Shown here: positions 1-9,326 of the stretch, piece by piece
Layout: each line of letters starts with the position of its first letter
Position numbering within the stretch: position 1 is the stretch's first letter
DNA from: Aquimarina sp. MMG016
Lineage (GTDB): Bacteria > Bacteroidota > Bacteroidia > Flavobacteriales > Flavobacteriaceae
Reading direction: 5' to 3'
Assembly: GCF_018100805.1 (NCBI RefSeq)
Contig: NZ_JAGJEA010000006.1
Coordinates: 186,001-250,000 of the forward strand
Length of the DNA: 64,000 nt
The notes under the pieces: generated by a model
Seen by the model: only the letters and a program-made list of their open reading frames with translations
Databases searched by the model: none
What the model was told of the DNA's origin: nothing
Program-made: the position numbers and the translations under genes

Positions 1-1
1 G

Positions 2-919
2 CCAGTGACGATAGGCACAACTTATACCGTAATTGATATTTTAATCCCAAAATATTTAATTAAAGAAAGGTATCTGTTATTTATACTTTATTGTATTTAT
101 ACTGTTATAATTTCAGCATTTTTTATTGTTATTTCCTTTTTTTACGGTTTGATTTTCTTAACGGAAATAAAAATTGGAGAGATGGCCCCTATGACCCGAA
201 GCCCTTTTTTTCTATTCATCGCAGTATATTTTGTAGTTTTTATTGCCAGTGCTCTTAGTTTAGCTCAACATAATTATAAATCTACTTCGGCTAATCAGAA
301 ATTGAAAACTAAAATTCTAGAAGCACAACTAAAACTCAAAGAACAAGAATTACAATATCTCAAAATGCAGATTCATCCTCATTTCTTATTTAATACGCTA
401 AATACCATATATGGTTTTGCATTAAAAAAATCTGAAGAAACTCCAGAGATGATTTTAAGATTATCCAATCTCCTTGATTATCTACTATATCAAGTTGATA
501 AACCTTTAGTTTCCCTTCAGGATGAGGTTGATCATATTAAAGATTACGTAGTTTTGGAACAAATGCGTTTTAGTGATACACTGGATGTGAAAATGAATTT
601 TGAAAATATTAGTAATACTATCCAGGTAGCTCCGATGCTATTGATTCCTTTCGTAGAAAACAGCTTCAAACATGGGCAAATCAAAAATCAAAAACTATCC
701 ATCATAATGGACTTGAAATATGTCGAAAATGAAATACATTTCTGTATAAAAAATTCAGTACTTAACTACTCAGAAAACAATAATCAAGGTATTGGACTGG
801 TCAACATTAAAAAAAGATTAGATTTATTGTACCCCGGCAAACACCATTTAAAGATTATAAATAATAAAGGTTGGTATACAGTAAAACTTACCTTAAAAAC
901 AATAATTGATGAATCATAA
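2..919 (+). CDS. LytS-type sensor histidine kinase (5' partial)
   Basis: Membrane sensor kinase of the LytS/YehU class, expected to phosphorylate the LytTR regulator encoded immediately downstream. The frame is open to the left edge, so the N-terminus is missing. Counting from the GTG at base 5, there are at least two membrane segments (about 20-52 and 67-86), a charged coiled stretch (about 95-120), then the His_kinase core with HPHFLFNTLN (acceptor His about 126) and an ATP-binding part with PFVENSFKHG and GIGLVNIKKRL. The usual Asn before PHFLFN is His here. It overlaps the next gene by 11 bases, which points to one transcript. The signal sensed cannot be read from the sequence. Confidence 0.9.
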   Translation, partial: PVTIGTTYTVIDILIPKYLIKERYLLFILYCIYTVIISAFFIVISFFYGLIFLTEIKIGEMAPMTRSPFFLFIAVYFVVFIASALSLAQHNYKSTSANQKLKTKILEAQLKLKEQELQYLKMQIHPHFLFNTLNTIYGFALKKSEETPEMILRLSNLLDYLLYQVDKPLVSLQDEVDHIKDYVVLEQMRFSDTLDVKMNFENISNTIQVAPMLLIPFVENSFKHGQIKNQKLSIIMDLKYVENEIHFCIKNSVLNYSENNNQGIGLVNIKKRLDLLYPGKHHLKIINNKGWYTVKLTLKTIIDES

Positions 920-1619
920 AGTCTCTTGCATTATAGTAGATGACGAACCCACTGCCAGAGATATCATAGAAGATCATCTTTCTAAAATTGATCGTATAGA
1001 TATTGTAGCTAAATGCAGTAGCTCATTAGAAGCATTTAATGTAATCAATAAACAAGATATTGATCTTATCTTTTTGGATATCAATATGCCTGAGATATCA
1101 GGTATTTCTTTTGCCAAATCAATCAATAAGGATATTAAAATTATTTTCACTACGGCATATCGAGAATATGCTATAGATGGTTTTGATTTACAAGCCGTAG
1201 ACTATTTGCTAAAACCCATTTCTTTTGAACGATTATTGAAAGCTATCAATAATTACTTTGATGTATATCACAAAACTGAGACAGTAAAAACTTCTGAAAC
1301 TATTATTAATGACTTCATTTTTGTACGTTCTGACCGGAGAATGAAAAAAATTAACTTTTCTGATATACATTATATTGAAAGCTATAGTGATTATATAAAA
1401 GTTCATTGCACTACAGAGATAATTGTTACTAGAGAAACAATTAGTAATATTGAATCTAAACTTCCCCAACAACAATTTTTAAGAACACATCGGTCATATA
1501 TCATTTCGATTTCTAAAATAGATTCTTTCTCTAATGAAGAAATAGAACTGAACAATAAATCTATTCCGATTAGCAGGAGTTATAAAGAAGAGGTTTTGCG
1601 CTGTTTAGAAAGACTTTAA
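909..1619 (+). CDS. LytTR-family response regulator
   Basis: Cytoplasmic response regulator, partner of the kinase that overlaps its start. The receiver domain (about 1-120) shows the acidic pocket VDDEP, the phosphoacceptor Asp57 in FLDINMP, and the conserved Lys102 in YLLKPI. A LytTR DNA-binding domain follows (about 133-236), with the typical YIESYSDYIKVH and FLRTHRSYI motifs. The ATG at 909 is preferred to an in-frame TTG one codon earlier. LytTR regulators usually bind paired short repeats near their targets; none stands out in the 113-base gap to the lipoprotein gene that follows, although that gene is the obvious candidate target. Confidence 0.92.
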   Translation: MNHKVSCIIVDDEPTARDIIEDHLSKIDRIDIVAKCSSSLEAFNVINKQDIDLIFLDINMPEISGISFAKSINKDIKIIFTTAYREYAIDGFDLQAVDYLLKPISFERLLKAINNYFDVYHKTETVKTSETIINDFIFVRSDRRMKKINFSDIHYIESYSDYIKVHCTTEIIVTRETISNIESKLPQQQFLRTHRSYIISISKIDSFSNEEIELNNKSIPISRSYKEEVLRCLERL

Positions 1620-1732
1620 GCATAGTTAACAACTGTTTTTCAGGTAATTAACAAAAATTTAATTGTTTTCTCAAGCAACCAAATTCTGTTAATCACATCT
1701 TATTAAAAGTACAAAACTCAAAACCTCACATT

Positions 1733-2194
1733 ATGAAAAAATCAATCTTAGTTTTATTAATTGTACCATTTTTATTAATGAATTGTAGTGACGATGATGA
1801 CGCTATTGTAGAAGTGTCTACAACTTATACACTTAATGCCGTAGGAGACTCCGGAGTATCAGGCACTGCTAAATTTGTTAAAATAAATTCAACTACAACC
1901 AGAATAGATGTACAACTTACAGGAACTCCTGCAGATGGTGATCACCCAATGCATATACATAAGAACGATGCAGCAACAGGAGGAGGAATTGCTATTACAT
2001 TAACTAATGTAAATGGAGGTACCGGAACCAGTACCACTACAGTTACCAAATTAGATGATGAAGGAGATGTAGCAGGGGCCGATATCAATTATGAAGGTCT
2101 GATAACATATGATGGATATATCAATGTACATCTAAGCCCAACAGAACTAGCCACAATAGTAGCTCAAGGTAATATTGGAATTAATGTTCAATAA
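1733..2194 (+). CDS. CHRD-domain lipoprotein
   Basis: Small lipoprotein of 153 residues carrying a CHRD domain (about 30-153), a beta-rich fold related to Cu/Zn superoxide dismutase and found in chordin and many bacterial secreted proteins. The signal peptide ends at LLMNC (Cys18). It is followed at once by SDDDD, an acidic run like the lipoprotein export signal that sends flavobacterial lipoproteins to the cell surface. The family signature DHPMHIHKND is present, as is a late VHLSP. Asn at -1 of the lipobox is unusual. It sits behind the LytS/LytR pair with a 113-base gap and ahead of a strong terminator. Function is unknown; the metal-binding set of true SOD is not complete. Confidence 0.8.
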   Translation: MKKSILVLLIVPFLLMNCSDDDDAIVEVSTTYTLNAVGDSGVSGTAKFVKINSTTTRIDVQLTGTPADGDHPMHIHKNDAATGGGIAITLTNVNGGTGTSTTTVTKLDDEGDVAGADINYEGLITYDGYINVHLSPTELATIVAQGNIGINVQ

Positions 2195-2202
2195 TAAAAA
2201 AA

Positions 2203-2233
2203 GTGAACTATATTATTATAGTTCACCTTTTTA
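2203..2233. terminator. Bidirectional intrinsic terminator
   Basis: Perfect 10-bp stem (GTGAACTATA pairing with TATAGTTCAC, 4-base loop) flanked by A-run on the left and T-run on the right. It lies between the convergent CHRD gene and lpd and can serve both. Confidence 0.88.
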
Positions 2234-2252
2234 TTTAAGTCTTTAAGAAACT

Positions 2253-3659
2253 CTACACATGCAAAGCTCTATTATCAGTAGCCGCTAATGCAGCTTCTTT
2301 TATAGCTTCTGTAAATGTTGGATGTGCGTGAGACATTCTAGAAATATCTTCTGCTGAAGCTCTGAACTCCATTGCTGTTACCGCTTCTGCAATAAGGTCT
2401 GCACAACGAGCACCAATCATATGTACCCCTAAAACCTCATCCGTTTTAGCGTCAGCCAATATTTTCACAAAACCATCTAAATCCGCACTAGCTCTAGATC
2501 TTCCTAAAGCTCTGAACGGAAACTGTCCGGATTTATAGGTCACTCCTGCTTCCTTAAGTTCTTCTTCAGTTTTACCAACTGCTGCAACTTCAGGCCAAGT
2601 ATATACTACTCCAGGAATTAGGTTATAATCAATATGTGGTTTTTGTCCAGCTAATATTTCTGCTACAAAAACTCCTTCTTCTTCAGCTTTATGAGCAAGC
2701 ATAGCACCTTTTATAACATCTCCAATTGCATAGATATTAGAAGCAGAAGTCTGTAAATGATCATTTACCTCAACCTGTCCTCTATCATTTATTTTTACCC
2801 CTGCAGCTTCTGCATTTAATCCATCTGTATATGGACGACGACCTACAGAAACTAAACAATAATCTCCCTTGAACTCTACAGGGTTTCCTTTTTTATCATC
2901 TGCAGTGATTGTTACTTGCTTTGCTGTAGTTTTTACTTCAGTTACCTTATGAGAAGTATAGAATTTTACACCTTGTTTCTTCATTACTTTCTGCAATTCT
3001 CTGGATAAACCTTTATCCATTCCTGGAATAATTCTATCCATATACTCTACTACAGAAACTTCAGCACCAAGTCGACGATATACTTGACCTAATTCTAATC
3101 CGATAACACCACCGCCTATAATAACCATATGTTTAGGTACTTCTTTTAGCTTTAATGCTTCTGTAGAAGTAATCACTCGTTTCTTATCTAATTTAATAAA
3201 AGGTAAAGTAGATGGTTTAGAGCCTGTAGCTATGATCGTATTCTTCGCTTCTATAGTTTCTACAGAATTATCTGCTTTGGTTACATTTATATGTGTTGCA
3301 TCCTTAAAAGAGCCAACCCCTTCAAAAACCTCTATCTTATTCTTTTTCATTAAAAAACTTACACCATCGCAAGTTTGATCAACTACTGTTTGCTTACGAG
3401 CAATCATTTTTTCGAGATTGATCTTAACATCACCAGGAATTTCAATCCCGTGATCTTCAAAATGCTTAACTGCATGTTCGTAATGATGAGAAGAATCTAA
3501 GAGTGCCTTACTGGGAATACATCCTACATTAAGACATGTTCCACCAAGTGTTGAATATTTTTCAATTATTGCAGTTTTCATACCTAGCTGTGCGCAACGA
3601 ATAGCTGCCACGTATCCTCCAGGTCCAGAGCCGATTACGGCTACATCATATGTACTCAT
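2253..3659 (-). CDS. lpdA: Dihydrolipoyl dehydrogenase
   Basis: FAD- and NAD-dependent E3 component of pyruvate and 2-oxoglutarate dehydrogenase complexes and the glycine cleavage system; it reoxidises dihydrolipoamide. At 468 residues it is the family's usual length. Seen in order: FAD Rossmann motif GSGPGGYVAAI, redox-active disulfide Cys42/Cys47 in GGTCLNVGCIPSK, NAD motif IGGGVIGLELG, the second FAD motif YAIGDV, and the C-terminal HAHPTFTEA with the catalytic His-Glu pair. It is alone between a terminator and its own promoter, so it is probably transcribed singly. No irregularity seen. Confidence 0.97.
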   Translation of the reverse strand: MSTYDVAVIGSGPGGYVAAIRCAQLGMKTAIIEKYSTLGGTCLNVGCIPSKALLDSSHHYEHAVKHFEDHGIEIPGDVKINLEKMIARKQTVVDQTCDGVSFLMKKNKIEVFEGVGSFKDATHINVTKADNSVETIEAKNTIIATGSKPSTLPFIKLDKKRVITSTEALKLKEVPKHMVIIGGGVIGLELGQVYRRLGAEVSVVEYMDRIIPGMDKGLSRELQKVMKKQGVKFYTSHKVTEVKTTAKQVTITADDKKGNPVEFKGDYCLVSVGRRPYTDGLNAEAAGVKINDRGQVEVNDHLQTSASNIYAIGDVIKGAMLAHKAEEEGVFVAEILAGQKPHIDYNLIPGVVYTWPEVAAVGKTEEELKEAGVTYKSGQFPFRALGRSRASADLDGFVKILADAKTDEVLGVHMIGARCADLIAEAVTAMEFRASAEDISRMSHAHPTFTEAIKEAALAATDNRALHV

Positions 3660-3694
3660 AAGAGATTATTATGTTGACGTATTAAAAATAAACA

Positions 3695-3702
3695 CAAATG
3701 TA
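3695..3702 (-). promoter_or_regulatory. -7 element of lpdA promoter
   Basis: Reads TACATTTG on the minus strand, matching the Bacteroidota -7 consensus TAnnTTTG, about 35 bases ahead of the lpdA start. No clear -33 TTG at the expected spacing. Confidence 0.55.
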
Positions 3703-3826
3703 CAAATGTTTTGCTTCTTACCGTAGCCCTATGCATCTCAAATTTTTATTAAAAAATACAATATTATCACTAACAAAAATGTTATACTTTTACAATACCT
3801 ATAATGGTAAATCAAAACAATCGTAA

Positions 3827-5362
3827 ATGCGTTATTTATCTACTCTAGTATTATTGTTAATCGTTGTTTTATGGAGTTCTTGCCGTAATGATTTTGAATC
3901 TGGACCCAGCACTGGAAACTTGCAATTCTCTACCGATACATTGTTCCTGGATACTGTTTTTACCAACATTGGTTCTAGTACTTATCGATTTAAAGTATAT
4001 AATCGTACGGATGATGATTTTACGATTCCTAGTATTGCATTAGAAAGAGGCGAAAGCTCTAATTATAGATTAAATGTAGATGGCATACCTGGAAAATCTT
4101 TTCAAAACATTCAGATTCTTGCTAAAGATAGTATTTTCGTATTTGTAGAAACTACTACAGATATCACACAACAAACGGGAGATCTAGAATTTTTATATAC
4201 AGATCGTGTTCTTTTTGACCCTACAGGAATCCAACAAGATGTTGATTTGGTGACCTTAGTAAAAGATGCTGTATTCTTATTTCCGGATAGAGATGAGATG
4301 ACTGGTGAGATTGAAACGCTGCCTATAGAAGGAATTGAAACACCATTAGAAGGATTTTTTCTAGATGATACTGAACTTACATTCACCGCAGAAAAACCTT
4401 ATGTCATATATGGGTATGCTGCTATTCCACCAGACAGAACATTAACCATAGAAGCTGGAGCAAGAATACATTTTCACGCAGAATCAGGAATTATTGCTGC
4501 CAATAATGCTACACTATTAGTTAATGGAGCACTAAGTACTGACCCTGTAGCGATGGAAAATGAAGTTATTTTTGAAGGAGATCGCTTAGAACCCGGATTT
4601 AGTGAAATCCCGGGTCAATGGAATGGTATATGGCTTACTGCTGGAAGTACAGGACATATTATTAATCACGCTACCATTAAAAATGCTGTTCAAGGTATTA
4701 GAATGGATGCCAACGATGGGGGAACCGATCCAACGCTAACGATTACAAATACTCAGATCTATAATAGTTCTTTATTTGGCTTAGTGTCGCTTACAGGTAA
4801 CATCACAGGAGAAAATTTAGTTATTAATAATTCAGGGATATCTTCGGTTAGGTTGTCTTTAGGTGGTACATACAATTTTAATCACTGTACATTCACCAAC
4901 TATTGGAATAATAGTTTTAGAGATAGCCCTACAGTATTTGTAGAAAACTTTTTAGAAATTGAAAATGGTCAAGCATTAGCAGCTGACCTTACCGCCAACT
5001 TTACAGACTGTATTATTTATGGTAATGAAAACCTAGAACTTACATTACGCAAAGTTGATAACGCCACTTTTAATTATAATTTTAAAAATTCATTAATACG
5101 ATTTAATGATGTTAATGGAGTATTTGATGACGATGCTTTATACGATTTCACTGATAACAACATATTTGAAAATATAATTCTTAATGAAGAGCCTGAATTT
5201 AAAGCTCCTTTCGACAATAAACTAAATATCGGCGAAACTTCTGCCGCTAATGGACAAGCTTCTACTCCAACCTCTGGAAGTGATATACTAGGAACTCCTA
5301 GAGATCTAACAGCTCCCGATATAGGTGCTTACGAAAGTGTATCTTTTGATATTCAGAATTAA
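3827..5362 (+). CDS. Right-handed beta-helix lipoprotein with choice-of-anchor-Q-like end
   Basis: Predicted lipoprotein of 511 residues with signal peptide ending at Cys19 (LWSSC). The N-terminal part (about 25-190) is a beta-rich region of unknown type. Residues about 190-420 have the repeating, Asn- and Thr-rich short strands of a right-handed parallel beta-helix (for example TLTITNTQIYNSS and GNITGENLVINNSG). The last 40 residues match the ending often found in such proteins, TSGSDILGTPR then PDIGAYES. No catalytic residues of pectate lyases could be assigned. Such proteins are common in Flavobacteriia and are probably on the cell surface, where they may bind or cut polysaccharide. Divergent from lpdA. 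Confidence 0.7.
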   Translation: MRYLSTLVLLLIVVLWSSCRNDFESGPSTGNLQFSTDTLFLDTVFTNIGSSTYRFKVYNRTDDDFTIPSIALERGESSNYRLNVDGIPGKSFQNIQILAKDSIFVFVETTTDITQQTGDLEFLYTDRVLFDPTGIQQDVDLVTLVKDAVFLFPDRDEMTGEIETLPIEGIETPLEGFFLDDTELTFTAEKPYVIYGYAAIPPDRTLTIEAGARIHFHAESGIIAANNATLLVNGALSTDPVAMENEVIFEGDRLEPGFSEIPGQWNGIWLTAGSTGHIINHATIKNAVQGIRMDANDGGTDPTLTITNTQIYNSSLFGLVSLTGNITGENLVINNSGISSVRLSLGGTYNFNHCTFTNYWNNSFRDSPTVFVENFLEIENGQALAADLTANFTDCIIYGNENLELTLRKVDNATFNYNFKNSLIRFNDVNGVFDDDALYDFTDNNIFENIILNEEPEFKAPFDNKLNIGETSAANGQASTPTSGSDILGTPRDLTAPDIGAYESVSFDIQN

Positions 5363-5371
5363 CATAAAGTT

Positions 5372-5911
5372 TTGAAAACATATTTATTTACATCTCAAAG
5401 ACTCGGTTTTAGAAACTGGTCACTTGATGACCTTGATACATTTTCAGAAATGAATAATGATGATGATGTTATGGAGTTCTTTCCCTTTAAACCTTCTAAA
5501 AAAGATACTAAAGCTCTTATTCTTCGTATGCAAAAAATGTTTGAGGAAAAAGGTTTCTGTTATTTTGCTGTAGACATTTTAGAAACTAATGAATTTATAG
5601 GTTTTATTGGGTTATGTGAACAAACATATCTCGATGAGTTTGGATCTTTTGTAGATATAGGTTGGAGACTTAAAAAAAGCGTTTGGCATAAAGGATATGC
5701 AACCGAAGGAGCTATAGCTTGTCTTGATTTTGGTTTTAATACTATTGGATTGAATGATATTTATGCTGTAGCTCCTGAAATTAATATTAAATCTATTTCG
5801 GTAATGAAAAAGATTGGTATGAATTATTCGAAAACCTTTGAGCACCCAAAACTATTGAATGACAAAAGATTAGTAAATTGTGTCTTATATATAAAAAGCA
5901 AAATAAAATGA
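5372..5911 (+). CDS. GNAT-family N-acetyltransferase (RimJ/RimL type)
   Basis: Predicted acetyl-CoA-dependent N-acetyltransferase of 179 residues. The N-terminus LFTSQRLGFRNWSLDDLD is the standard RimJ/RimL opening, followed by the GNAT core: DIGWRLKKSVWHKGYATEGA (acetyl-CoA pyrophosphate loop) and SVMKKIGMNY near the end. The start is TTG at 5372; the next in-frame ATG would cut off the conserved opening, so TTG is preferred. The stop codon overlaps the following ATG, suggesting translational coupling to the NTF2-like gene. The substrate cannot be inferred. Confidence 0.85.
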   Translation: MKTYLFTSQRLGFRNWSLDDLDTFSEMNNDDDVMEFFPFKPSKKDTKALILRMQKMFEEKGFCYFAVDILETNEFIGFIGLCEQTYLDEFGSFVDIGWRLKKSVWHKGYATEGAIACLDFGFNTIGLNDIYAVAPEINIKSISVMKKIGMNYSKTFEHPKLLNDKRLVNCVLYIKSKIK

Positions 5912-6435
5912 TGCAAAACTTAATAATTAAAATATTTTTCATAGTCTTTGTAACTCAAATTTCTGCACAAGAGAATGCATTACATCAAAAGATAAACAAG
6001 GACATGTATGAGAACTTCTCCAAAGCCTTTGAAACTTTAGATTATAAAATATTTGCTTCCATACATAGTAAAGAAATGATACGCATTTCTGGAAATGGTG
6101 GTGAGATCAAAAATGCAAAATTATATTTAGAAGGATATCAAAAACGCTGGAGTGATTCATCTCGTAAACCAGCTCCTATAGATTTTAGACTATTAGAAAG
6201 AGTAACATCAGATTCATTAGCTTCAGATAGAGGTATTTATAGAGTAACATATACCAATGATCAGAATGAAACCAAATATTCTTATGGTAAGTTTCATGTA
6301 ATATTAAAACTTGAAGACGGTAATTGGAAAATAGTAATGGATTATGATTCTGATGAAAACAAAACCATTAACAAAACTAGTTATGATGCTGCCTTTTCTC
6401 TTTCAGAATATAAAAAATACTGGAAACATAAGTAA
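5908..6435 (+). CDS. Secreted NTF2-like (DUF4440/SnoaL-type) protein
   Basis: A 175-residue protein with a cleavable signal peptide (MMQNLIIKIFFIVFV then TQISAQ) and a cone-shaped alpha+beta fold of the NTF2-like superfamily. It begins with a helix around KDMYENFSKAFETLDYKIFASIHS and ends with the typical strand DGNWKIVMDYDSD. Start ATG at 5908 overlaps the previous stop in ATGA, so it is read with the GNAT gene. Members of this superfamily range from steroid isomerases to proteins with no known reaction; no catalytic set is recognisable. Expected in the periplasm. Confidence 0.65.
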   Translation: MMQNLIIKIFFIVFVTQISAQENALHQKINKDMYENFSKAFETLDYKIFASIHSKEMIRISGNGGEIKNAKLYLEGYQKRWSDSSRKPAPIDFRLLERVTSDSLASDRGIYRVTYTNDQNETKYSYGKFHVILKLEDGNWKIVMDYDSDENKTINKTSYDAAFSLSEYKKYWKHK

Positions 6436-6452
6436 TACTGATTAGTTTCTAT

Positions 6453-6460
6453 TATTTTTG
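6453..6460 (+). promoter_or_regulatory. -7 element of lspA promoter
   Basis: TATTTTTG matches TAnnTTTG, 25 bases ahead of the lspA ATG. There is no obvious -33 TTG. Confidence 0.45.
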
Positions 6461-6485
6461 GTAGTTCATCATCATTAATCAAAAA

Positions 6486-7001
6486 ATGCGAATTACCAAA
6501 AAATTAAGAATCATACTTATACTTTCTTTAGTATTAGTCAATATTAGTTGCGATCAGATCTCCAAAAATATTGTGAGAAATACAATACAAAAAGATCAGC
6601 GAATACATATTATTAAAGACAACCTTGTGTTAACCAAAGTAGAGAATACAGGAGCAGCATACAGTCTTGGCTCAGATTTGAGCCCTGTGCTAAAAACAAT
6701 ATTCTTACAAGCTCTCCCCATAGTAGTATTATTATTTTTATTAAGACAACTATTAATCAAAACCAATTACTCTCGAGAAACCATTATTGGATTTGCTTTT
6801 ATTATTGGTGGAGGTATTGGTAATCTCTTTGACCGAATTATGTATGGTTCGGTGACTGATTTCTTGATTTTAGATTTGGGTATTCTGAGAACAGAAATCT
6901 TTAACCTGGCAGACGTATCGATCATGTTCGGTTCTATTTTAGTTCTTATTAGTGCAATTTTCGGCCAAAAAGGATCTTTTTTTAAAGAAAATCTTCAATA
7001 A
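6486..7001 (+). CDS. lspA: Lipoprotein signal peptidase (signal peptidase II)
   Basis: Inner-membrane aspartic protease that removes the signal peptide from prolipoproteins after lipid is attached to Cys. The 171 residues have four hydrophobic segments and all family blocks: DQISK near the N-terminus, NTGAAYSLG (51-62 region), GGIGNLFDR, VTDFL (catalytic Asp125) and FNLADVSI (catalytic Asp143). The protein is needed for the many lipoproteins coded in this window. The next gene starts 2 bases after its stop. Confidence 0.93.
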   Translation: MRITKKLRIILILSLVLVNISCDQISKNIVRNTIQKDQRIHIIKDNLVLTKVENTGAAYSLGSDLSPVLKTIFLQALPIVVLLFLLRQLLIKTNYSRETIIGFAFIIGGGIGNLFDRIMYGSVTDFLILDLGILRTEIFNLADVSIMFGSILVLISAIFGQKGSFFKENLQ

Positions 7002-7003
7002 TT

Positions 7004-7609
7004 ATGAGTTGGATACAAGAGATTTCATATTCCAATGCCACTGGACAGTTAAAGAAAATTTATAATCGCATCAAAGGGCCTAATAACACCATTGATAATG
7101 TATTATCAGTTCATAGTTTAAGACCTCACACATTAGTTGGACATATGAGTTTATATAAAAATGTATTACACAATACTAATAACACATTGCCAAAATGGTA
7201 TCTCGAAACTCTTGGTGTATATGTAAGCTACTTAAACCAATGCAGTTATTGTGTAGATCATCATACAGCAGGATTAAGACGTTTGCTAAATGATGATACC
7301 AAATTTCAGAAAATCATAGATTGTATCAAAACTGATGAGTTACATCATCATTTCCGGTATCAATATTTAGAAGGATTATTATATGCAAAAAAACTTACAT
7401 TATCACACTATAACATTTCAGAGTCTGATATCCAAAACCTTAGAAAGCAAGAATTATCTGATGGTGAAATTTTGGAAATCAATCAAGTGGTTAGCTATTT
7501 CAACTATGTTAACAGAACTGTAGTTGGCTTAGGAGTAAATACTGAAGGTGACATCATAGGACTTTCTCCTAATGATAGTGATGATGCAGAAAATTGGAAT
7601 CATTCTTAA
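7004..7609 (+). CDS. AhpD-like/carboxymuconolactone decarboxylase family protein
   Basis: Alpha-helical protein of 201 residues of the AhpD-like peroxidase-related group. The redox signature CSYCVDHH gives Cys80, Cys83 and His87, the arrangement used by AhpD to reduce peroxiredoxin-type enzymes. The first part, LKKIYNRIKGPNNTIDNVLS, is the usual opening of the group. It is 2 bases behind lspA and probably on the same mRNA, with no obvious functional link. Its partner peroxidase is not in this window. Physiological role is inferred only: peroxide or hydroperoxide detoxification. Confidence 0.78.
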   Translation: MSWIQEISYSNATGQLKKIYNRIKGPNNTIDNVLSVHSLRPHTLVGHMSLYKNVLHNTNNTLPKWYLETLGVYVSYLNQCSYCVDHHTAGLRRLLNDDTKFQKIIDCIKTDELHHHFRYQYLEGLLYAKKLTLSHYNISESDIQNLRKQELSDGEILEINQVVSYFNYVNRTVVGLGVNTEGDIIGLSPNDSDDAENWNHS

Positions 7610-7707
7610 TACGAATACAAAACAAAAGTAATGGTGAGAATGACAGTCCTATGTCAGTAACATTAAGTTTTTTTGATAAAAACAACTGTAAAATAGTATA
7701 AAAAGAA

Positions 7708-7737
7708 ACGCATACAATTCAAGTAAACTGTATGCGT
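7708..7737 (-). terminator. Intrinsic terminator of glyA
   Basis: Nine-bp perfect stem (ACGCATACA with TGTATGCGT, 12-base loop). Read on the minus strand it is followed by TTCTTTTTATA. It is placed just after glyA. Confidence 0.8.
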
Positions 7738-7764
7738 CTGTTAGTATAATTGTACTGTCTGAAT

Positions 7765-9039
7765 TTACCCTACGAACAATGGTTTATCTGCCATCATAGC
7801 ATTTACATCATCTGCTATTTTATGTAACACTTCTTCATCTTCAACATTATTGATAACTCTGTCTATTAGTTCTACAATCTGCAACATATCTTTTTCTACT
7901 AACCCACGGGTAGTCACTGCTGCTGTACCAATACGAATCCCTGAGGTTACAAAAGGAGATTTATCATCAAATGGCACCATATTTTTGTTTACAGTGATTT
8001 CTGCAACTCCAAGAGCTTCCTCTGCTTGTTTACCAGTAACGTTTTTATTACGCAGATCGATTAGCATCATGTGATTATCCGTACCTCCAGAAATTACTTC
8101 ATATCCTTTTTCTACCAAGGCTTCTGCCATTGCAGCAGCATTTTTCTTGACTTGTACAATATAATGTAAGAACTCATCGGTTAATGCTTCTCCAAAAGCG
8201 ATTGCTTTTGCTGCAATAATATGTTCTAATGGCCCTCCTTGATTCCCTGGAAACACCGCACTATCTAGTAGTGAAGACATCATGCGTTTTTTTCCACTCT
8301 TCAAGGTAATTCCGAATGGGTTTTCAAAATCTTTACCCATTATGATCAATCCTCCTCTTGGGCCACGTAAAGTCTTATGAGTAGTGGTAGTCACCACATG
8401 ACAATGAGGCACAGGGTCAGAGATTACACCTTTGGCAATTAATCCCGCAGGGTGCGCAATATCTGCCAACAGAATTGCCCCTACACTATCAGCTATCTCT
8501 CTGAATCTTTTATAATCAATCTCTCTGGAATATGCAGAAGCACCAGCAATAATTAATTGTGGTTTTTCAGCTTCAGCAATCTCTTGTATTTTATCATAAT
8601 TCAATCTTCCTGTCTCCTTCTCTACTCCATAAAAAACAGGATTATACAATTTACCTGAAAAGTTAACAGGTGATCCGTGGGTAAGGTGCCCTCCATGAGA
8701 AAGATCAAAACCAAGGATTTTATCTCCCGGTTTTAAACAAGCGTGATACACTGCGGTATTAGCTTGAGATCCTGAATGAGGCTGTACATTAGCATATTCA
8801 GCACCAAATAATTCTTTGGCACGATCAATAGCAATTTGTTCTACAACATCTACGACAGCACAACCGCCATAATATCTTTTACCGGGGTAACCCTCGGCAT
8901 ATTTATTTGTTAATACTGATCCTGCTGCTTCCATAACTTGTTCACTAACAAAGTTCTCTGAAGCAATAAGTTCTAATCCATTGATTTGGCGTTCTCTTTC
9001 GTCCTGAATTAAGTCAAAAATTTGTTCGTCGCGTTGCAT
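7765..9039 (-). CDS. glyA: Serine hydroxymethyltransferase
   Basis: PLP enzyme that interconverts serine and glycine and charges tetrahydrofolate with a one-carbon unit. The true start is the ATG at 9039 ([11 protein letters not shown]), giving 424 residues, the normal length; the open frame runs 32 codons further upstream but through sequence unlike the family. Family blocks seen: [30 protein letters not shown], the PLP-lysine motif [14 protein letters not shown], and a GNQGGPLEH loop. Glycine and one-carbon supply link it to lpd (glycine cleavage) in the same window. Single gene with own promoter and terminator. Confidence 0.97.
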   Translation of the reverse strand: MQRDEQIFDLIQDERERQINGLELIASENFVSEQVMEAAGSVLTNKYAEGYPGKRYYGGCAVVDVVEQIAIDRAKELFGAEYANVQPHSGSQANTAVYHACLKPGDKILGFDLSHGGHLTHGSPVNFSGKLYNPVFYGVEKETGRLNYDKIQEIAEAEKPQLIIAGASAYSREIDYKRFREIADSVGAILLADIAHPAGLIAKGVISDPVPHCHVVTTTTHKTLRGPRGGLIIMGKDFENPFGITLKSGKKRMMSSLLDSAVFPGNQGGPLEHIIAAKAIAFGEALTDEFLHYIVQVKKNAAAMAEALVEKGYEVISGGTDNHMMLIDLRNKNVTGKQAEEALGVAEITVNKNMVPFDDKSPFVTSGIRIGTAAVTTRGLVEKDMLQIVELIDRVINNVEDEEVLHKIADDVNAMMADKPLFVG

Positions 9040-9065
9040 GTATTCCCGGTTTGTTAATAAAACAG

Positions 9066-9073
9066 CAAAAGTA
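9066..9073 (-). promoter_or_regulatory. -7 element of glyA promoter
   Basis: TACTTTTG on the minus strand, followed by C as in TAnnTTTGY, about 26 bases ahead of the glyA ATG. It also supports the start at 9039, because the longer frame would begin upstream of this promoter. Confidence 0.6.
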
Positions 9074-9281
9074 ACAAATACATTCCTTAAATTAACGTAA
9101 ACAAATGCTAATAAATATGAACAACTTATACACATTTTTAGAGTTTGTTATTATTGGTTTTAAGTTTATGATTTGAAAGCTTAAAATTGCTAACTTGAAA
9201 CTTAAAGTAAGAAAAAGAAATACATATATTTTTTTTCCATAAATTTCTAAAAAATACAAACCGTTAACCATACGAATATTA

Positions 9282-9289
9282 TATATTTG
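9282..9289 (+). promoter_or_regulatory. -7 element of fahA promoter
   Basis: TATATTTG matches TAnnTTTG 37 bases ahead of fahA. The rest of the 287-base divergent gap with glyA is AT-rich and holds no gene I can support. Confidence 0.45.
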
Positions 9290-9326
9290 ATTATAGAATT
9301 ACCAACAACATATTAAAAAAATAGCG

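Noticed and set aside
7627..7660. AGAATGACAG word at about 7632 and again at about 53305, looking like a small dispersed repeat
   Set aside because: Only 10 bases are shared and flanks differ; not enough to call a repeat family.
9040..9135. 32-codon N-terminal extension of glyA
   Set aside because: The extension lies across the glyA promoter and has no similarity to the family; ATG at 9039 gives the usual 424 residues.
9158..9206. Nine-bp arms TTTAAGTTT and AAACTTAAA in the glyA-fahA gap
   Set aside because: Spacer of 31 bases in very AT-rich DNA and no alignment with either promoter; expected by chance.
9040..9326. Search for tRNA, riboswitch or small RNA in the longest gap
   Set aside because: No cloverleaf, T-loop GTTCGA block or known riboswitch core was seen in this gap or in the other gaps of 130-220 bases.
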